Translations under genes and position numbers: made by a program
Part shown: positions 46,977 through 56,224 of the stretch, in pieces
Layout: each line of letters opens with the position of its first letter
Numbering within the stretch: position 1 is the first letter of the stretch
Source of the DNA: DASUPK01 sp035265665
GTDB taxonomy: Bacteria; Actinomycetota; Thermoleophilia; Solirubrobacterales; 70-9
Direction of reading: 5' to 3'
Assembly: GCA_035265665.1 (NCBI GenBank)
Contig: DATFOK010000141.1
Coordinates: forward strand, 31,966 to 95,965
Length of the DNA stretch: 64,000 nt
Notes under the pieces: model-generated
Seen by the model: the letters and a program-made list of their open reading frames with translations, nothing else
Told to the model about the DNA's origin: nothing
The model's database searches: none

Positions 46977-48023
46977 CTAGCGGGCGCCGACCCCGGTAGC
47001 GAGCTCGCGGACGCGCAGCGGCCCGCCGGTGCCGGGGTCGAGTGGCGGCGTGGGGAAGCCCTCGCCATGCCGAAGACCGTCGAGCAGCTCGAGCAGCGCC
47101 TCCTCCGAGCTCCGCTGGGGTTCCCAGCCGAGCTCCTTCTTGGCTCGTTCGCTGCTCATCAGCGGAACGTTCAAAGCCATGTCAACCCAGCCGGGGGGAG
47201 AGGGCTGCAGGCGCAGACGCCATGTCACGCTTGCTGCCGCCCGCAGGACGCTGCCCCGCAGCTTCACCGGCCGGGCGCCGAGCAGCTCCGCGAGACGATC
47301 CGGATCGAGGACGGGGTCGGCCGCAATGTTGAAAGCGCCGTCGGCCTCGCTGAAGACGGCGCGGCGATAGGCGTCACCCACATCGAGCGAGTGGACAGCC
47401 TGGAAACGCAGGCCCGGCACCGCCGGGACGATCGGGAACAGGTTGCGGTTGACCAGAGCGTTCGGAAGGAACGGGCCGGCGAACAACCGGCGGATCCCCG
47501 AAGCGGCCTCCCGTTTGAAGATCAGCGCCGGACGAAGCCGGACGACGGAGATCGATTCGGTCGATGACTCGAGCCGATCGAGGGTCCGCTCGGTGGCTGC
47601 CTTGTGACGCGAGTAGAAGGAGGACGCGATGCCGTCGGTTGGGTGAGACTCGTCCACGAAGCGGTCCTTCGGACCGGGCGAGTACGCCCCCACCGACGAG
47701 GCATAGATCAGACGCGGCACTCCCGCGTCGGCTGCGGCGCCGAAGACCCGCTCGCTTCCGACCACGTTCACCGACTCGAGCTCCTGTTCGTCCCGGGAGG
47801 GCTGGATCAGCCAGGCGAGGTGGATGACGGCGTCGGCGCCGCGAAAGAGACTGACCAGGTCCGCGGAGCGCACGTCCGCCGCGACCCACTCCACCTTGCG
47901 CAGCTCGAGCTCCGGGCGCCGTCTCGCGATTCCCACGATCGAGTCGACCCGCTCGTCGGCCCTCAGGGCCTCGAGCGTGCTCGTCCCGACGTTTCCGGTG
48001 GCCCCCGTGACGACGACCCTCAT
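46977..48023 (-). CDS. NAD-dependent epimerase/dehydratase family (extended SDR)
   Basis: The 348-residue protein begins VVVTGATGNVGTSTLEAL (NAD-binding Gly motif) and has YASSVGAYSPG and, further on, YSRHK, the active-site Tyr-x-x-x-Lys. Substrate could be a sugar nucleotide or another small molecule. The second half is less conserved. It is divergent from ftsE with a 163-bp gap and shows no operon partners. Confidence 0.82.
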   Translation of the reverse strand: MRVVVTGATGNVGTSTLEALRADERVDSIVGIARRRPELELRKVEWVAADVRSADLVSLFRGADAVIHLAWLIQPSRDEQELESVNVVGSERVFGAAADAGVPRLIYASSVGAYSPGPKDRFVDESHPTDGIASSFYSRHKAATERTLDRLESSTESISVVRLRPALIFKREAASGIRRLFAGPFLPNALVNRNLFPIVPAVPGLRFQAVHSLDVGDAYRRAVFSEADGAFNIAADPVLDPDRLAELLGARPVKLRGSVLRAAASVTWRLRLQPSPPGWVDMALNVPLMSSERAKKELGWEPQRSSEEALLELLDGLRHGEGFPTPPLDPGTGGPLRVRELATGVGAR

Positions 48024-48186
48024 GCGGTTGGGCTACCCCGGTGTCCTGCGCGACTAACTGCGTCCCGGTGTGTTGGGGTGCGAACGAGAACTTGCGTTTG
48101 CGGCTTTTGGCGTTCCCTACCCTGTGCCGCGCAGTGAGGTGGGCGTCGGAGGATGCCGCGCGCGCCATCTCAGCTTTCACTCCCCA

Positions 48187-49035
48187 ATGGCAAGGCGACA
48201 GACATCCGAAGCTCTCCGGGCTCGTCCGCGTACGACCCGCCGCCCGGAGCACCTCACCGAGCAGCGGGCCCGCCCGCCGATCGTCGAGCTGCGCCGGGTC
48301 ACCAAGATCTATCCGGGCGGCCACGTCGGGCTCGAGCACGTCAGCCTGCGGGTCGACCGCGGCGAGTTCGTCTTCCTGGTCGGGCCGACCGGCTGCGGCA
48401 AGACGACGCTGATCAAGACGCTGATCCGTGAGCTCCAGCCCACCGAGGGCGAGGTGCTGATCGCAGGCCGCGACATCGCCTCGCTGCCGGACAAGAAGGT
48501 CCCGCAGCTGCGGCGCCGGGTCGGCACCGTCTTCCAGGACTACAAGCTCCTGCCGAACCGGACTGTCTACGACAACGTCGCCTACGCCCTGCAGGTGATC
48601 GGGGCGTCGCGCTCGGAGATCCGCAAGAAGGTCCCCGACGCCCTCCGCCTCGTCGGACTCGCCGACAAGGTCAAGAACTATCCCGACCAGCTCTCCGGCG
48701 GGGAGCAGCAGCGCCTCTCGGTCGCCCGCGCCTTCGTCAACCACCCCCCGCTGCTGCTCGCCGACGAGCCGACCGGAAACCTCGACCCCAACACCTCGGT
48801 CGGGATCATGCAGGTGCTCTACCGGATCAACCGCACCGGTACGACCGTCGTCGTCGTCACCCACGACCGCGAGATGGTCGACAAGATGCGCCGCCGGGTC
48901 ATCGCGCTCGATTCCGGTCGCGTGGTCCGTGACCAGGCGGCGGGTACCTACACACCCGACGATGAGTCGACCCGCGAGTTCGCGCGACGGGTGCGCGAGG
49001 AGATGGGGCTCGACGACGAGGATCCGCGCTACTAG
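48187..49035 (+). CDS. ftsE: Cell division ATP-binding protein FtsE
   Basis: FtsE with FtsX transmits cytoplasmic ATP hydrolysis to peptidoglycan hydrolases at the septum. It has Walker A GPTGCGKTT, signature LSGGEQQRLSVARAF, Walker B LLLADEPTGNLD and the H-loop VVVTHD. At 282 residues it has about 45 additional basic N-terminal residues before the usual start (IVELRRVTKIYPGG); the ATG at 48187 may therefore be too early. ftsX follows after 9 bp. Confidence 0.93.
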   Translation: MARRQTSEALRARPRTTRRPEHLTEQRARPPIVELRRVTKIYPGGHVGLEHVSLRVDRGEFVFLVGPTGCGKTTLIKTLIRELQPTEGEVLIAGRDIASLPDKKVPQLRRRVGTVFQDYKLLPNRTVYDNVAYALQVIGASRSEIRKKVPDALRLVGLADKVKNYPDQLSGGEQQRLSVARAFVNHPPLLLADEPTGNLDPNTSVGIMQVLYRINRTGTTVVVVTHDREMVDKMRRRVIALDSGRVVRDQAAGTYTPDDESTREFARRVREEMGLDDEDPRY

Positions 49036-49044
49036 GACCGGGCG

Positions 49045-49977
49045 ATGGGGCGCATCTTCTTCTTCATCAGGGAAGGCCTGAGGGCGCTGCGGCGGAGCGC
49101 GGCGCCCAGCCTGGCGGCGATCGTCACGGTCGCCGTCATGGTGCTGCTGCTCGGGGTTCTGATCCCGGTGCTGCAGACAGCCAACGGCAAGACCAACCAG
49201 GTGCGAGACCAGGTCGGGCTAAGGGTCTTCCTGACCGATGCCTACAGCGCTCCGGAGATCCCGCAGCCGCAGATCGCTGAGTTGCAGGGCAAGCTCGAGG
49301 CAATCCCGCATGTCGCCTCGGTTCAGTTCGTCAACAAGGACCAGGCGCTCAAGGAGCTGGGTGGGCAGTTCGAGGAGAAGAACCAGGCGAACCTGATCAC
49401 CGAGCTGCCCGGAGACCGCAACCCGCTGCCGTCCTCGTTCAACATCCAGCCCGACGATCTCTCGAACCTGCCGGGCATACGGGCCGCAATCACGCCGCCG
49501 GGTGCAAACGGACAGCCCGCCCCGATCAGCCCGATCATCGACGAGGTGAACGATTCGCGCGACGAGGCGAACAAGATCACCGGGGCTACCAGCGCCGTCA
49601 GGTGGATCCTGGGCGTCCTGTCGGCGTTGCTTCTGGTCGCTTCCCTGCTGCTGGTCGGCAACACGATTCGTCTCTCGATCTACGCGCGCCGCCGCGAGGT
49701 CGAGGTGATGCGATTGGTCGGGGCGACCAACTGGTTCATCCGCTGGCCCTTCATGGTGGAGGGACTGGTCTGCGGCCTCGTCGGCGCGGGGATCGCCATC
49801 GGATTCCTCCTGCTTGGCAAGACGGTGATCCTGGATCCGCTCAAGAACGACTTCAACCTGATCAATTCCGGGGACACGATCGGTTTCGCCACCCTCGCGC
49901 TCGTCCTGCTGTGCGTGGCCATGGCCGTCTCGGCGATGGGCAGCGGGTTGACGCTGCGTCGCTTCCTGCGGATCTGA
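49045..49977 (+). CDS. ftsX: Cell division protein FtsX
   Basis: The 310-residue membrane partner of FtsE has one N-terminal span (about 20-45), an extracellular domain (about 50-180) that would bind a hydrolase activator, and three C-terminal spans with YARRREVEVMRLVGATNWFI, the coupling-helix region. Size and topology are typical of actinobacterial FtsX. Confidence 0.93.
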   Translation: MGRIFFFIREGLRALRRSAAPSLAAIVTVAVMVLLLGVLIPVLQTANGKTNQVRDQVGLRVFLTDAYSAPEIPQPQIAELQGKLEAIPHVASVQFVNKDQALKELGGQFEEKNQANLITELPGDRNPLPSSFNIQPDDLSNLPGIRAAITPPGANGQPAPISPIIDEVNDSRDEANKITGATSAVRWILGVLSALLLVASLLLVGNTIRLSIYARRREVEVMRLVGATNWFIRWPFMVEGLVCGLVGAGIAIGFLLLGKTVILDPLKNDFNLINSGDTIGFATLALVLLCVAMAVSAMGSGLTLRRFLRI

Positions 49978-50008
49978 CCTTTAAGTCCCCAGGTAGGGTC
50001 GCGATCCC

Positions 50009-51181
50009 ATGAAACGGGTCGGGACGCCCCTCCTCATCGCCGCGCTGGTCGCGGTCGCCCTGCTGGTGGGAATCGTGGTCGGCGGCCAGGTCAGCGCGGT
50101 CCGCGACACCGTCGACGACATCTTCGGCAACCCGAGCGAGGACGCGACCGCGCAGGCGATCGACGTGATCAACGACGACTACTTCCACACCGTCGACGAC
50201 GCGGACCTGGAGAACGCCTCGATCGGCTCGATCATCGATCACATCAAGCGGCGCTACCACGACCGCTTCTCCCACTACTTCACACCGGCGGAGTACGACC
50301 GCTTCAAGCAGGGCTCGCGCCTCTCGGGCGTCGGGATCGCGGTCACCGAGGTCGATCGCGGGCTGCGGGTCGCGACGGTCTACAAGCACACACCCGCGCG
50401 CGAGGCCGGGATCCAGCCGGGCGAGATCATCACCGGGGTGAACGGGGAGTCGATCGCCGGCAAGGACGCCGACGCGGTCACCAGCCGCATCCGGGGGCCG
50501 GCCGGGACGCAGGTCACGCTCACGATCGCGGGCCTTGACGGGAAGAGCAGGGACGTGACCGTCACCCGCCGCGAGGTCGAGGTCCCGCAGGTGGCGGGGC
50601 GCATCGAGGAGGTCGGCGGCACGAAACTCGGCTACGTGCGTCTCGCCGGATTCTTCCCGGGGGCCCATGGCGAGCTTCGCAAGGAGGTCGAGCGGCTCTA
50701 CTCCGAGGGAGCCCAGGGCATCCTCCTGGACCTGCGCGGCAACGGCGGTGGGCTGCTGACCGAGGCGATCCTGGTCTCGAGCATCTTCGTCCCCGATGGA
50801 ACCATCGTCTCGACGCGCGGGCGCACCCAGCGGACGAGGACCTTCGACGCGACCGGCGACGCTCTACCGCGCGACCCGGTGGTCGTCCTGATCAACGGCG
50901 ATACCGCTTCGGCCTCCGAGATCGTCACCGCCGCGCTCGAGCAGTCGGGGATCGCGACGGTGGTCGGCACCACCTCCTTTGGCAAGGGCACCTTCCAGGA
51001 GGTGGTGCCGCTGGAGAACGGCGGCGCGCTGGATCTGACGGTCGGCGAGTATCTGACCCGTGATGGGACCTCGATCAACGGCACCGGGATCGGCCCGCAG
51101 GTGAGGGCGAAGGACAATCCAAAGACCAAGCCCGATGAGGGGCGGGAGCGGGCCCTCCAGGTGCTGGCTCAAGGGCTCTGA
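50009..51181 (+). CDS. S41 family C-terminal processing peptidase
   Basis: The 390-residue protein has an N-terminal signal anchor, a PDZ domain (about 95-185, GVGIAVTEVDRGLRV and AGIQPGEIITGVNG) and an S41 catalytic domain with the Ser in NGDTASASEIV and the Lys in GTTSFGKGTFQE. It would degrade or process envelope proteins, here just after ftsEX, a frequent arrangement. The order with rnr and smpB suggests one transcript. Confidence 0.92.
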   Translation: MKRVGTPLLIAALVAVALLVGIVVGGQVSAVRDTVDDIFGNPSEDATAQAIDVINDDYFHTVDDADLENASIGSIIDHIKRRYHDRFSHYFTPAEYDRFKQGSRLSGVGIAVTEVDRGLRVATVYKHTPAREAGIQPGEIITGVNGESIAGKDADAVTSRIRGPAGTQVTLTIAGLDGKSRDVTVTRREVEVPQVAGRIEEVGGTKLGYVRLAGFFPGAHGELRKEVERLYSEGAQGILLDLRGNGGGLLTEAILVSSIFVPDGTIVSTRGRTQRTRTFDATGDALPRDPVVVLINGDTASASEIVTAALEQSGIATVVGTTSFGKGTFQEVVPLENGGALDLTVGEYLTRDGTSINGTGIGPQVRAKDNPKTKPDEGRERALQVLAQGL

Positions 51182-51216
51182 GCCCGAGGAGCGCAGCTGC
51201 GGGCGCCGAGCGGCGC

Positions 51217-52956
51217 GTGGTCCTCGTCTCCAAGCGCGGCCGGTTCCTGGTCGGCGAGCTGCTCTTCGAGCGCGGCGGCCGCGTCGAGCTCGGCGGCGGG
51301 CGGCGGGCCGCCACACCGGGCCGGATGGCGCTCGTCGAGGTCGGCCAGGGCCGGGGGCGGGCCCGCGTCGTGCGGGAGCTCGGTGATCCCGACCTGGCCG
51401 CCGACGTGATCGAGGCGATGCTCGCCGACCGTGACGTGCGGATCGGCTTCGGGCGCCGGATCGAGGGGGAGGCCGCCGAGGCTGCGGCCGCCGCCCGCGA
51501 TCTGAACTTCGATCGCCGAGACGTGCGCGATCTCCCCACCTTCACCGTGGATCCGGCGAGCGCCCACGACTTCGACGACGCCGTGTCGGCGTCGAGGACC
51601 GAGCGCGGCTACCGCCTCTGGATTCACATCGCGGACGTGGCAGCGCACGTTCGTCCGGGGAGCGCGCTCGAGAGGGAGGCATACCTCCGCGCCAACTCCA
51701 CCTACGTCCCCGGGCGGGTGGCGCCGATGCTGCCCCAGGTCCTCTCCTCCGATGTCTGCAGCCTGGTCCCGGACCAGGACCGGCTCGCCGTCACCTCCGA
51801 GATCGAGATCTCCGAGACCGGGGAGGCGCTCTCGGCGAGCTTCTACCGCAGCCTGATGCGCTCGGACGCGCGCCTCAACTACGACCAGCTCGACGAGATC
51901 TTCGCCGGCCGGGCGAGGCCGGCCGAGGCGATCGCGGGGCCGCTGGCGCTCGCCCGGGAGGCAGCCGCCGCCCTCGCCGGGCGCCGTCCCCGCTCCTCGC
52001 TCGACGTGGAGAGCTTCGAGCCCGAGTTCCGCTTCGAGGACGGCCAGGTCATCGCTGCTCACTCGGTGCAGCAGACCGAGGCGCACCGCCTGATCGAGCA
52101 CCTGATGGTCCTCACCAACGAGCGGGTCGCCGAGCTGCTCGAGCGCCGGCGCGTCCCGACCCTCTACCGCGTCCACGAGCAGCCGGACCCGGAGCGGATC
52201 CGCTGGCTTATCGAGCAGCTGGCGGCACTCGAGATCCCGACGCCGCCCCTGCCCGACTCACTCTCGCCCCAACAGGCCGGCGAGCTCGTCGGCATGGCGA
52301 GCCGGCTGGTCACCCGCGAGGCCGAGCGTCGCCGCCATGGGCGCGAGGCGTATACATCGATCGTGCTCCGCTCGCTCAAACAGGCGCACTACGCCGACCG
52401 CAACCTCGGCCACGCGGGCCTGGGCAGCCCCGCCTACTCCCACTTCACTTCGCCCATCCGCCGCTACCCGGACCTCATCGCTCACCGGGGGTTGCTGTCG
52501 GCGATCGGGGTCGGGGAGGAGGCTCCGCGCGCGGAGGGGCTGGCGGAGGTAGGCGTCCACTGCTCGGAGAGAGAGCGCGATGCCACCCGTCTGGAGCGCG
52601 ACGCCGACTCGGTCTGCGCCTGCTTCCTCCTCCAGCGCGAGCTCTTCGAGCGCGGGCCGGACACCCGCTTCGAGGGGGAGGTCTCGGGAGTGGTCGGGGC
52701 CGGGGCGTTCGTTCGCTTCAGCGGGGCGCTTGCCGACGTCTACGAAGGCTTCCTGCCAGCGCGCCGGATCGGAGGCCGGGAGCGCTACGAGCTCGATGCG
52801 ACGGAGACGATGCTGGTCGGGGCTCGCGGAGGTGCTGCGATCCGGATCGGCGATCCGGTGAGGGTGGCGGTCGATCGAGTCGAGGCGCCGCGCGGCCGCG
52901 TGGACCTGCTTCCCTCCGATAGTGCGAGGGCGCCCCGAAAGGGGCGACCCGCTTAG
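51217..52956 (+). CDS. rnr: RNase R / RNase II family exoribonuclease
   Basis: This 3'-5' exoribonuclease assists tmRNA-mediated decay and RNA turnover. The 579-residue protein has the RNB catalytic region VDPASAHDFDDAVS with metal-binding aspartates, HIADVAAHVRPGS and PIRRYPDLIAHRGL, and a C-terminal S1 domain (VSGVVGAGAFVRFSGAL). It lacks the long N-terminal cold-shock domains of E. coli RNase R. A GTG start is 35 bp after the S41 gene. The last codons and stop overlap the smpB leader hairpin. Confidence 0.9.
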   Translation: MVLVSKRGRFLVGELLFERGGRVELGGGRRAATPGRMALVEVGQGRGRARVVRELGDPDLAADVIEAMLADRDVRIGFGRRIEGEAAEAAAAARDLNFDRRDVRDLPTFTVDPASAHDFDDAVSASRTERGYRLWIHIADVAAHVRPGSALEREAYLRANSTYVPGRVAPMLPQVLSSDVCSLVPDQDRLAVTSEIEISETGEALSASFYRSLMRSDARLNYDQLDEIFAGRARPAEAIAGPLALAREAAAALAGRRPRSSLDVESFEPEFRFEDGQVIAAHSVQQTEAHRLIEHLMVLTNERVAELLERRRVPTLYRVHEQPDPERIRWLIEQLAALEIPTPPLPDSLSPQQAGELVGMASRLVTREAERRRHGREAYTSIVLRSLKQAHYADRNLGHAGLGSPAYSHFTSPIRRYPDLIAHRGLLSAIGVGEEAPRAEGLAEVGVHCSERERDATRLERDADSVCACFLLQRELFERGPDTRFEGEVSGVVGAGAFVRFSGALADVYEGFLPARRIGGRERYELDATETMLVGARGGAAIRIGDPVRVAVDRVEAPRGRVDLLPSDSARAPRKGRPA

Positions 52957-52962
52957 TCATGG
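52926..52962 (+). promoter_or_regulatory. Hairpin leader element of smpB
   Basis: GGGCGCCCC and GGGGCGACCC enclose a GAAA tetraloop (52928-52950), with one bulged A before the final CCC. The element covers the end of rnr and stops seven bases before the smpB ATG. GCGACCCGCTTAGTCATGG differs at two bases from the prfB counterpart. The stem covers the only purine-rich stretch near the start codon. Confidence 0.6.
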
Positions 52963-53444
52963 CCAAGAAATCGAAGGGTCCCAGAGCCCCGGTGAGCGGG
53001 GACGTCGCCACCAACCGCCGAGCGCGGCACAAGTTCCAGCTGCTGGAAAGGATGGAGGCGGGCATCGAGCTGCAGGGGAGCGAGGTGAAGTCGCTCCGCG
53101 ATGGCAAGGCGCAGATCAACGAGGCCTACGCGGTGATCGACCGGGGAGAGGTCTGGCTCCGCGGCGCCCATATCCCTCCGTATCTGCCGGCCTCCGACCA
53201 GAACCACGATCCCGACCGGCCCCGGAAGCTGCTCCTCCACCGGCGGGAGATCGAGCGCCTGATCGGCAAGACGGCCGAACGAGGCTTGACTCTGGTCCCG
53301 ACTCGCATCTACTTCAAGGGGCCGCGGGCGAAGGTCGAGCTCGCTCTCGCCAAGGGCAAGGAGGGCCGCGACCGGCGGCGTGAGATCGCCGACCGCGACC
53401 TGCGGCGCGAGGTGGAGAGGGACTTCAAGCAGCGGCTCGGCTGA
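52959..53444 (+). CDS. smpB: SsrA-binding protein SmpB
   Basis: SmpB binds tmRNA and carries it into stalled ribosomes. The 161-residue protein has the typical opening (VSGDVATNRRARHKF), GIELQGSEVKSLRDGKAQ, and a basic C-terminal tail (KEGRDRRREIADRDLRRE) that occupies the empty mRNA channel. tmRNA itself is found 4.8 kb downstream. The gene overlaps nothing but shares its leader with rnr. Confidence 0.96.
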   Translation: MAKKSKGPRAPVSGDVATNRRARHKFQLLERMEAGIELQGSEVKSLRDGKAQINEAYAVIDRGEVWLRGAHIPPYLPASDQNHDPDRPRKLLLHRREIERLIGKTAERGLTLVPTRIYFKGPRAKVELALAKGKEGRDRRREIADRDLRREVERDFKQRLG

Positions 53445-53496
53445 CCGCGGGCCCCTCGCAAGCGGGGGAACTTCAGGCGAGCGAGCTTTTATGCAA

Positions 53497-53520
53497 GGGG
53501 GCGCCGCAAGGCGCCACCCG
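53497..53520 (+). promoter_or_regulatory. GNRA-loop hairpin after smpB, related to the prfB/smpB leaders
   Basis: GGG then GGCGCC, loop GCAA, GGCGCC, a bulged A, and CCCG form a strong hairpin with the same bulged-A-CCCG signature as the leaders at 28417 and 52926. It lies in the 101-bp gap before the long coiled-coil gene and is preceded by a short CTTTT, so it could also end the smpB transcript. Confidence 0.45.
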
Positions 53521-53545
53521 TCCGATGCTGGGAGGGCAAAGGCCA

Positions 53546-56224
53546 GTGCACGAGAACGGAAATCCCGTGCGAACATTGGGCTTGCCGATGCTAGTTGCCA
53601 TCGACACCAGCACCGTCACCGACTTCGTCAACGACAACCCGGGGGAGGCCTACGGGATCGCCGGCGCAATCGTCCTGCTGCTGATCCTCTTCCTGTTGGT
53701 GCGCCGCCGGAAGGCAAAGGAGCAAGAGCGGCCTGAACCGGGCCAGCAGCTCTCGCGCAAGGACGCCCGGCGCGCCAAGAAGGAGGAGAAGGCGATGATG
53801 CGGGCGGATGCCAAGGCTGCCAAGGAGAAGGAGAAGGCCGAGGCAAAGCAGGCCAAGGCCGGCGCCCAGGCTGACAAGAAGGCACTGAAGGCTCAGGCCA
53901 AGGCCGCGAAGAAGTCGAAGGGCGAGGACACCGAGAAGCTCGAGGCGCTGGAGCCGAAGACCGAGGTTCAGGGAGAGGCGGCCGGGGAGGAGCGCAGGCT
54001 CAGCCGCAAGGAGAGGCGCGAGCAGCACAAGGCGGAGCGCAAGCAGGCCGCCGAGGAGAAGAAGCGGGCCGAGGAGAAGGATCGCGCCGCTTGGGAGCAG
54101 GAGCGCAAGCGGCGCCGCGAGGAGCGCCAGAAGCGCAAGGAGGAGCGCCAGCGGCTAAGGGCGGCCCGAAAGGGCGAGCCGGTCACCGAGCCCGAAGAGA
54201 AACCAGAGTCCGAGGAGCAGAAAGAGGAGAAGGAGGCGGCCCCCGAACAGACCCCGGTGGCAGCGCAGGCCGCCGGCGGCGAGGTCGAGGCCGAGAAGTC
54301 GACGATGCTCGCCGCCGCCCTCGGCCTGGCCGAAGGCGAGAAGCAGGACGGCGAGGCCGAGGCGAAGGAGGATGCCGCGCTGGAGCCGGAACCGGAGCGC
54401 GAGCCCGAGCCCGAGCGATCCACGAGCTCGCAGTGGGTTCCACCCGGCAGCGGCCCCGAGCCGGAGGGATCCGACGAGCCGGCGCTCACACCGCTCGCGC
54501 CCGAGCCGGAGAGCGCGCCCGGAGGCTTCGCGGCCACCTCTTCCGAGGAGCGGCAGGCCGATACTTCCGCCCCGGCCCAGGAGCCAGTCGATATCTCGGC
54601 AGGGGGCGAGGGCGGGACCTCACTCCAGGACCAGATCGATGCCCTCGCGCGGGAGGAGGGCCCAGTCGAGACGCCGGAGCCTTCGGCCGCGGAGCCGCCG
54701 GCCGCGGAGCCCACTGCCCCGCAGCCGCCGTCCCCGGCCGCTGAGCCCCCGGCGCCCGAGCCCGCCGCTCCGGAAGCGGACCAGCCCGAGCCGGCGCTTC
54801 CGGCCGACGTCACGCCGGCGCGACCCTACGACGCGGCGCCCCTCACATCCGGTCGGGAGGCGCTGGTACCCGAGGAGGAGGAGCGCGTGCAGCAGCAGGT
54901 CGAGGAGCGCCTGCGAAGGGCGGAGCAGCTCGAGCGCGAGGCCGAGGATCGGACGAAGCGCGCCGAGGAGGAGACCGAGCAGCTGATCAAAATGGCCGCT
55001 GAGCAAGCCAGGCGGCAGGCCGAGGAGGAGGCCCGCCAGACGGTGGAGCAGAGGGTCCGCGAAGAGGCCGAGCGCCTGCGTCTTGAGGCGGAGCAGCGTG
55101 CCCGCGAGGAGTCCGAGCGCGTCCGCCGCGAGGTGGAGGAGAGGACCCGCGAGGCGATCGAGGAGGCGAGGCGCGAGGCTGATGCCCGGGTCGCCCAAGC
55201 CGCCGAGCAGGCCCGCCGCGAGGCGGAGGAGCGCGTCCGCGCCGAGGCGGAGGAGCGGCTCGACGTAGATGCGACCCGCCTCCAGCGCGAGGCCGAGCAG
55301 CGCGCGCTCGCCCAAGCCCAGACGGAGCACCAGGAGCTCTCGAGCGCCGTCGAGGAGGCCGAGGCCCGCCTACAGGCAGAGCGCGAGCAGCGCGAGCGCG
55401 CGATGGAGGATGCTTACAAGCGGCTCGAGGAGATCGAGCGCAGGGCCCAGGAGGCCGAGGAGCGGGCGGCGAGAGCCGAGCGCCTGGCACAGCTCAAGGT
55501 CGAGGAGGCAGAGCGCGAGCGCCGCCTGCGCGAGGTGCTGGAGCGCGTTGCCGCCGCGGAGGAGCGAGCGAAGGAAGCCGAGCGCAGGGCCCGCGAGGCC
55601 GAGGCGGCCGCGACGACGAGCATCCGCGCCGCCCGCGAGATCGGGACCGCTCCTTCGACCGAGCCCACTGCGCCACCGGCGCCACCGCCCCCCGCGTCGA
55701 CGCAATCGCCCCCCGAGCCGACGCAATCGCCGCCGCCCAGCGAGCCCACGCCACCAGCGGCGCCCCCGCCCAAGGCCTCGACGCCTCCGCCGCCACCGGC
55801 GCCCGAACCGGCCGCACCGCCGCCGGCCCCACCACCCGAGACTTCAGCATCCACCGAGGGCGAATCCCGCGAGGAGGGCGGCGGAGGAATCCTCGGCCGC
55901 ACCGTCGGCGCGATCCTCGGCACCGGTACCGGCAGCGAGTCAGCCGATCGCACGCAGACTGAGGAGCAGATCGAGAAGGAGCAAGCGCGGGCGGTTGCGA
56001 AGCCCGGGACGACCAATGAGACGATCGTCACGGGCAGTCAGATCAACCTCAACGACGCGACCTTCGAGGACCTCCGCGAGCTCGGCTTCTCGGTCACCCA
56101 GGCGACTCGGGTGATCACCTACCGCGAGCGCCAGAAGGGCTTCAGGTCAGTCGACGACCTCGCCCAGGTCCCGGGCATGCCGCCGGAGTTCCTCACCGAA
56201 GTCAGGGACAGGCTGACCCTCTAG
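53546..56224 (+). CDS. Long coiled-coil membrane protein with C-terminal helix-hairpin-helix domain
   Basis: About 892 residues: a membrane span (about residues 32-55, IVLLLILFLLV), a long Lys/Glu/Ala-rich coiled region, an acidic Pro/Glu linker, a strong Arg/Glu coiled coil (about 445-690), a Pro/Ala-rich spacer, and a final 60-residue ComEA-like helix-hairpin-helix (INLNDATFEDLRELGFSV and DLAQVPGMPPEFLTEVRDRL). The HhH suggests DNA or protein binding. The GTG at 53546 has GGAGGG in front; ATGs at 53525 and 53588 are alternatives. I do not recognise the protein as a whole. Confidence 0.75.
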   Translation: MHENGNPVRTLGLPMLVAIDTSTVTDFVNDNPGEAYGIAGAIVLLLILFLLVRRRKAKEQERPEPGQQLSRKDARRAKKEEKAMMRADAKAAKEKEKAEAKQAKAGAQADKKALKAQAKAAKKSKGEDTEKLEALEPKTEVQGEAAGEERRLSRKERREQHKAERKQAAEEKKRAEEKDRAAWEQERKRRREERQKRKEERQRLRAARKGEPVTEPEEKPESEEQKEEKEAAPEQTPVAAQAAGGEVEAEKSTMLAAALGLAEGEKQDGEAEAKEDAALEPEPEREPEPERSTSSQWVPPGSGPEPEGSDEPALTPLAPEPESAPGGFAATSSEERQADTSAPAQEPVDISAGGEGGTSLQDQIDALAREEGPVETPEPSAAEPPAAEPTAPQPPSPAAEPPAPEPAAPEADQPEPALPADVTPARPYDAAPLTSGREALVPEEEERVQQQVEERLRRAEQLEREAEDRTKRAEEETEQLIKMAAEQARRQAEEEARQTVEQRVREEAERLRLEAEQRAREESERVRREVEERTREAIEEARREADARVAQAAEQARREAEERVRAEAEERLDVDATRLQREAEQRALAQAQTEHQELSSAVEEAEARLQAEREQRERAMEDAYKRLEEIERRAQEAEERAARAERLAQLKVEEAERERRLREVLERVAAAEERAKEAERRAREAEAAATTSIRAAREIGTAPSTEPTAPPAPPPPASTQSPPEPTQSPPPSEPTPPAAPPPKASTPPPPPAPEPAAPPPAPPPETSASTEGESREEGGGGILGRTVGAILGTGTGSESADRTQTEEQIEKEQARAVAKPGTTNETIVTGSQINLNDATFEDLRELGFSVTQATRVITYRERQKGFRSVDDLAQVPGMPPEFLTEVRDRLTL

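Noticed and set aside
54900..55620. Repetitive sequence that might be a tandem-repeat or CRISPR-like array
   Set aside because: It is an in-frame Arg/Glu coiled coil with irregular units and no constant repeat-spacer pattern.
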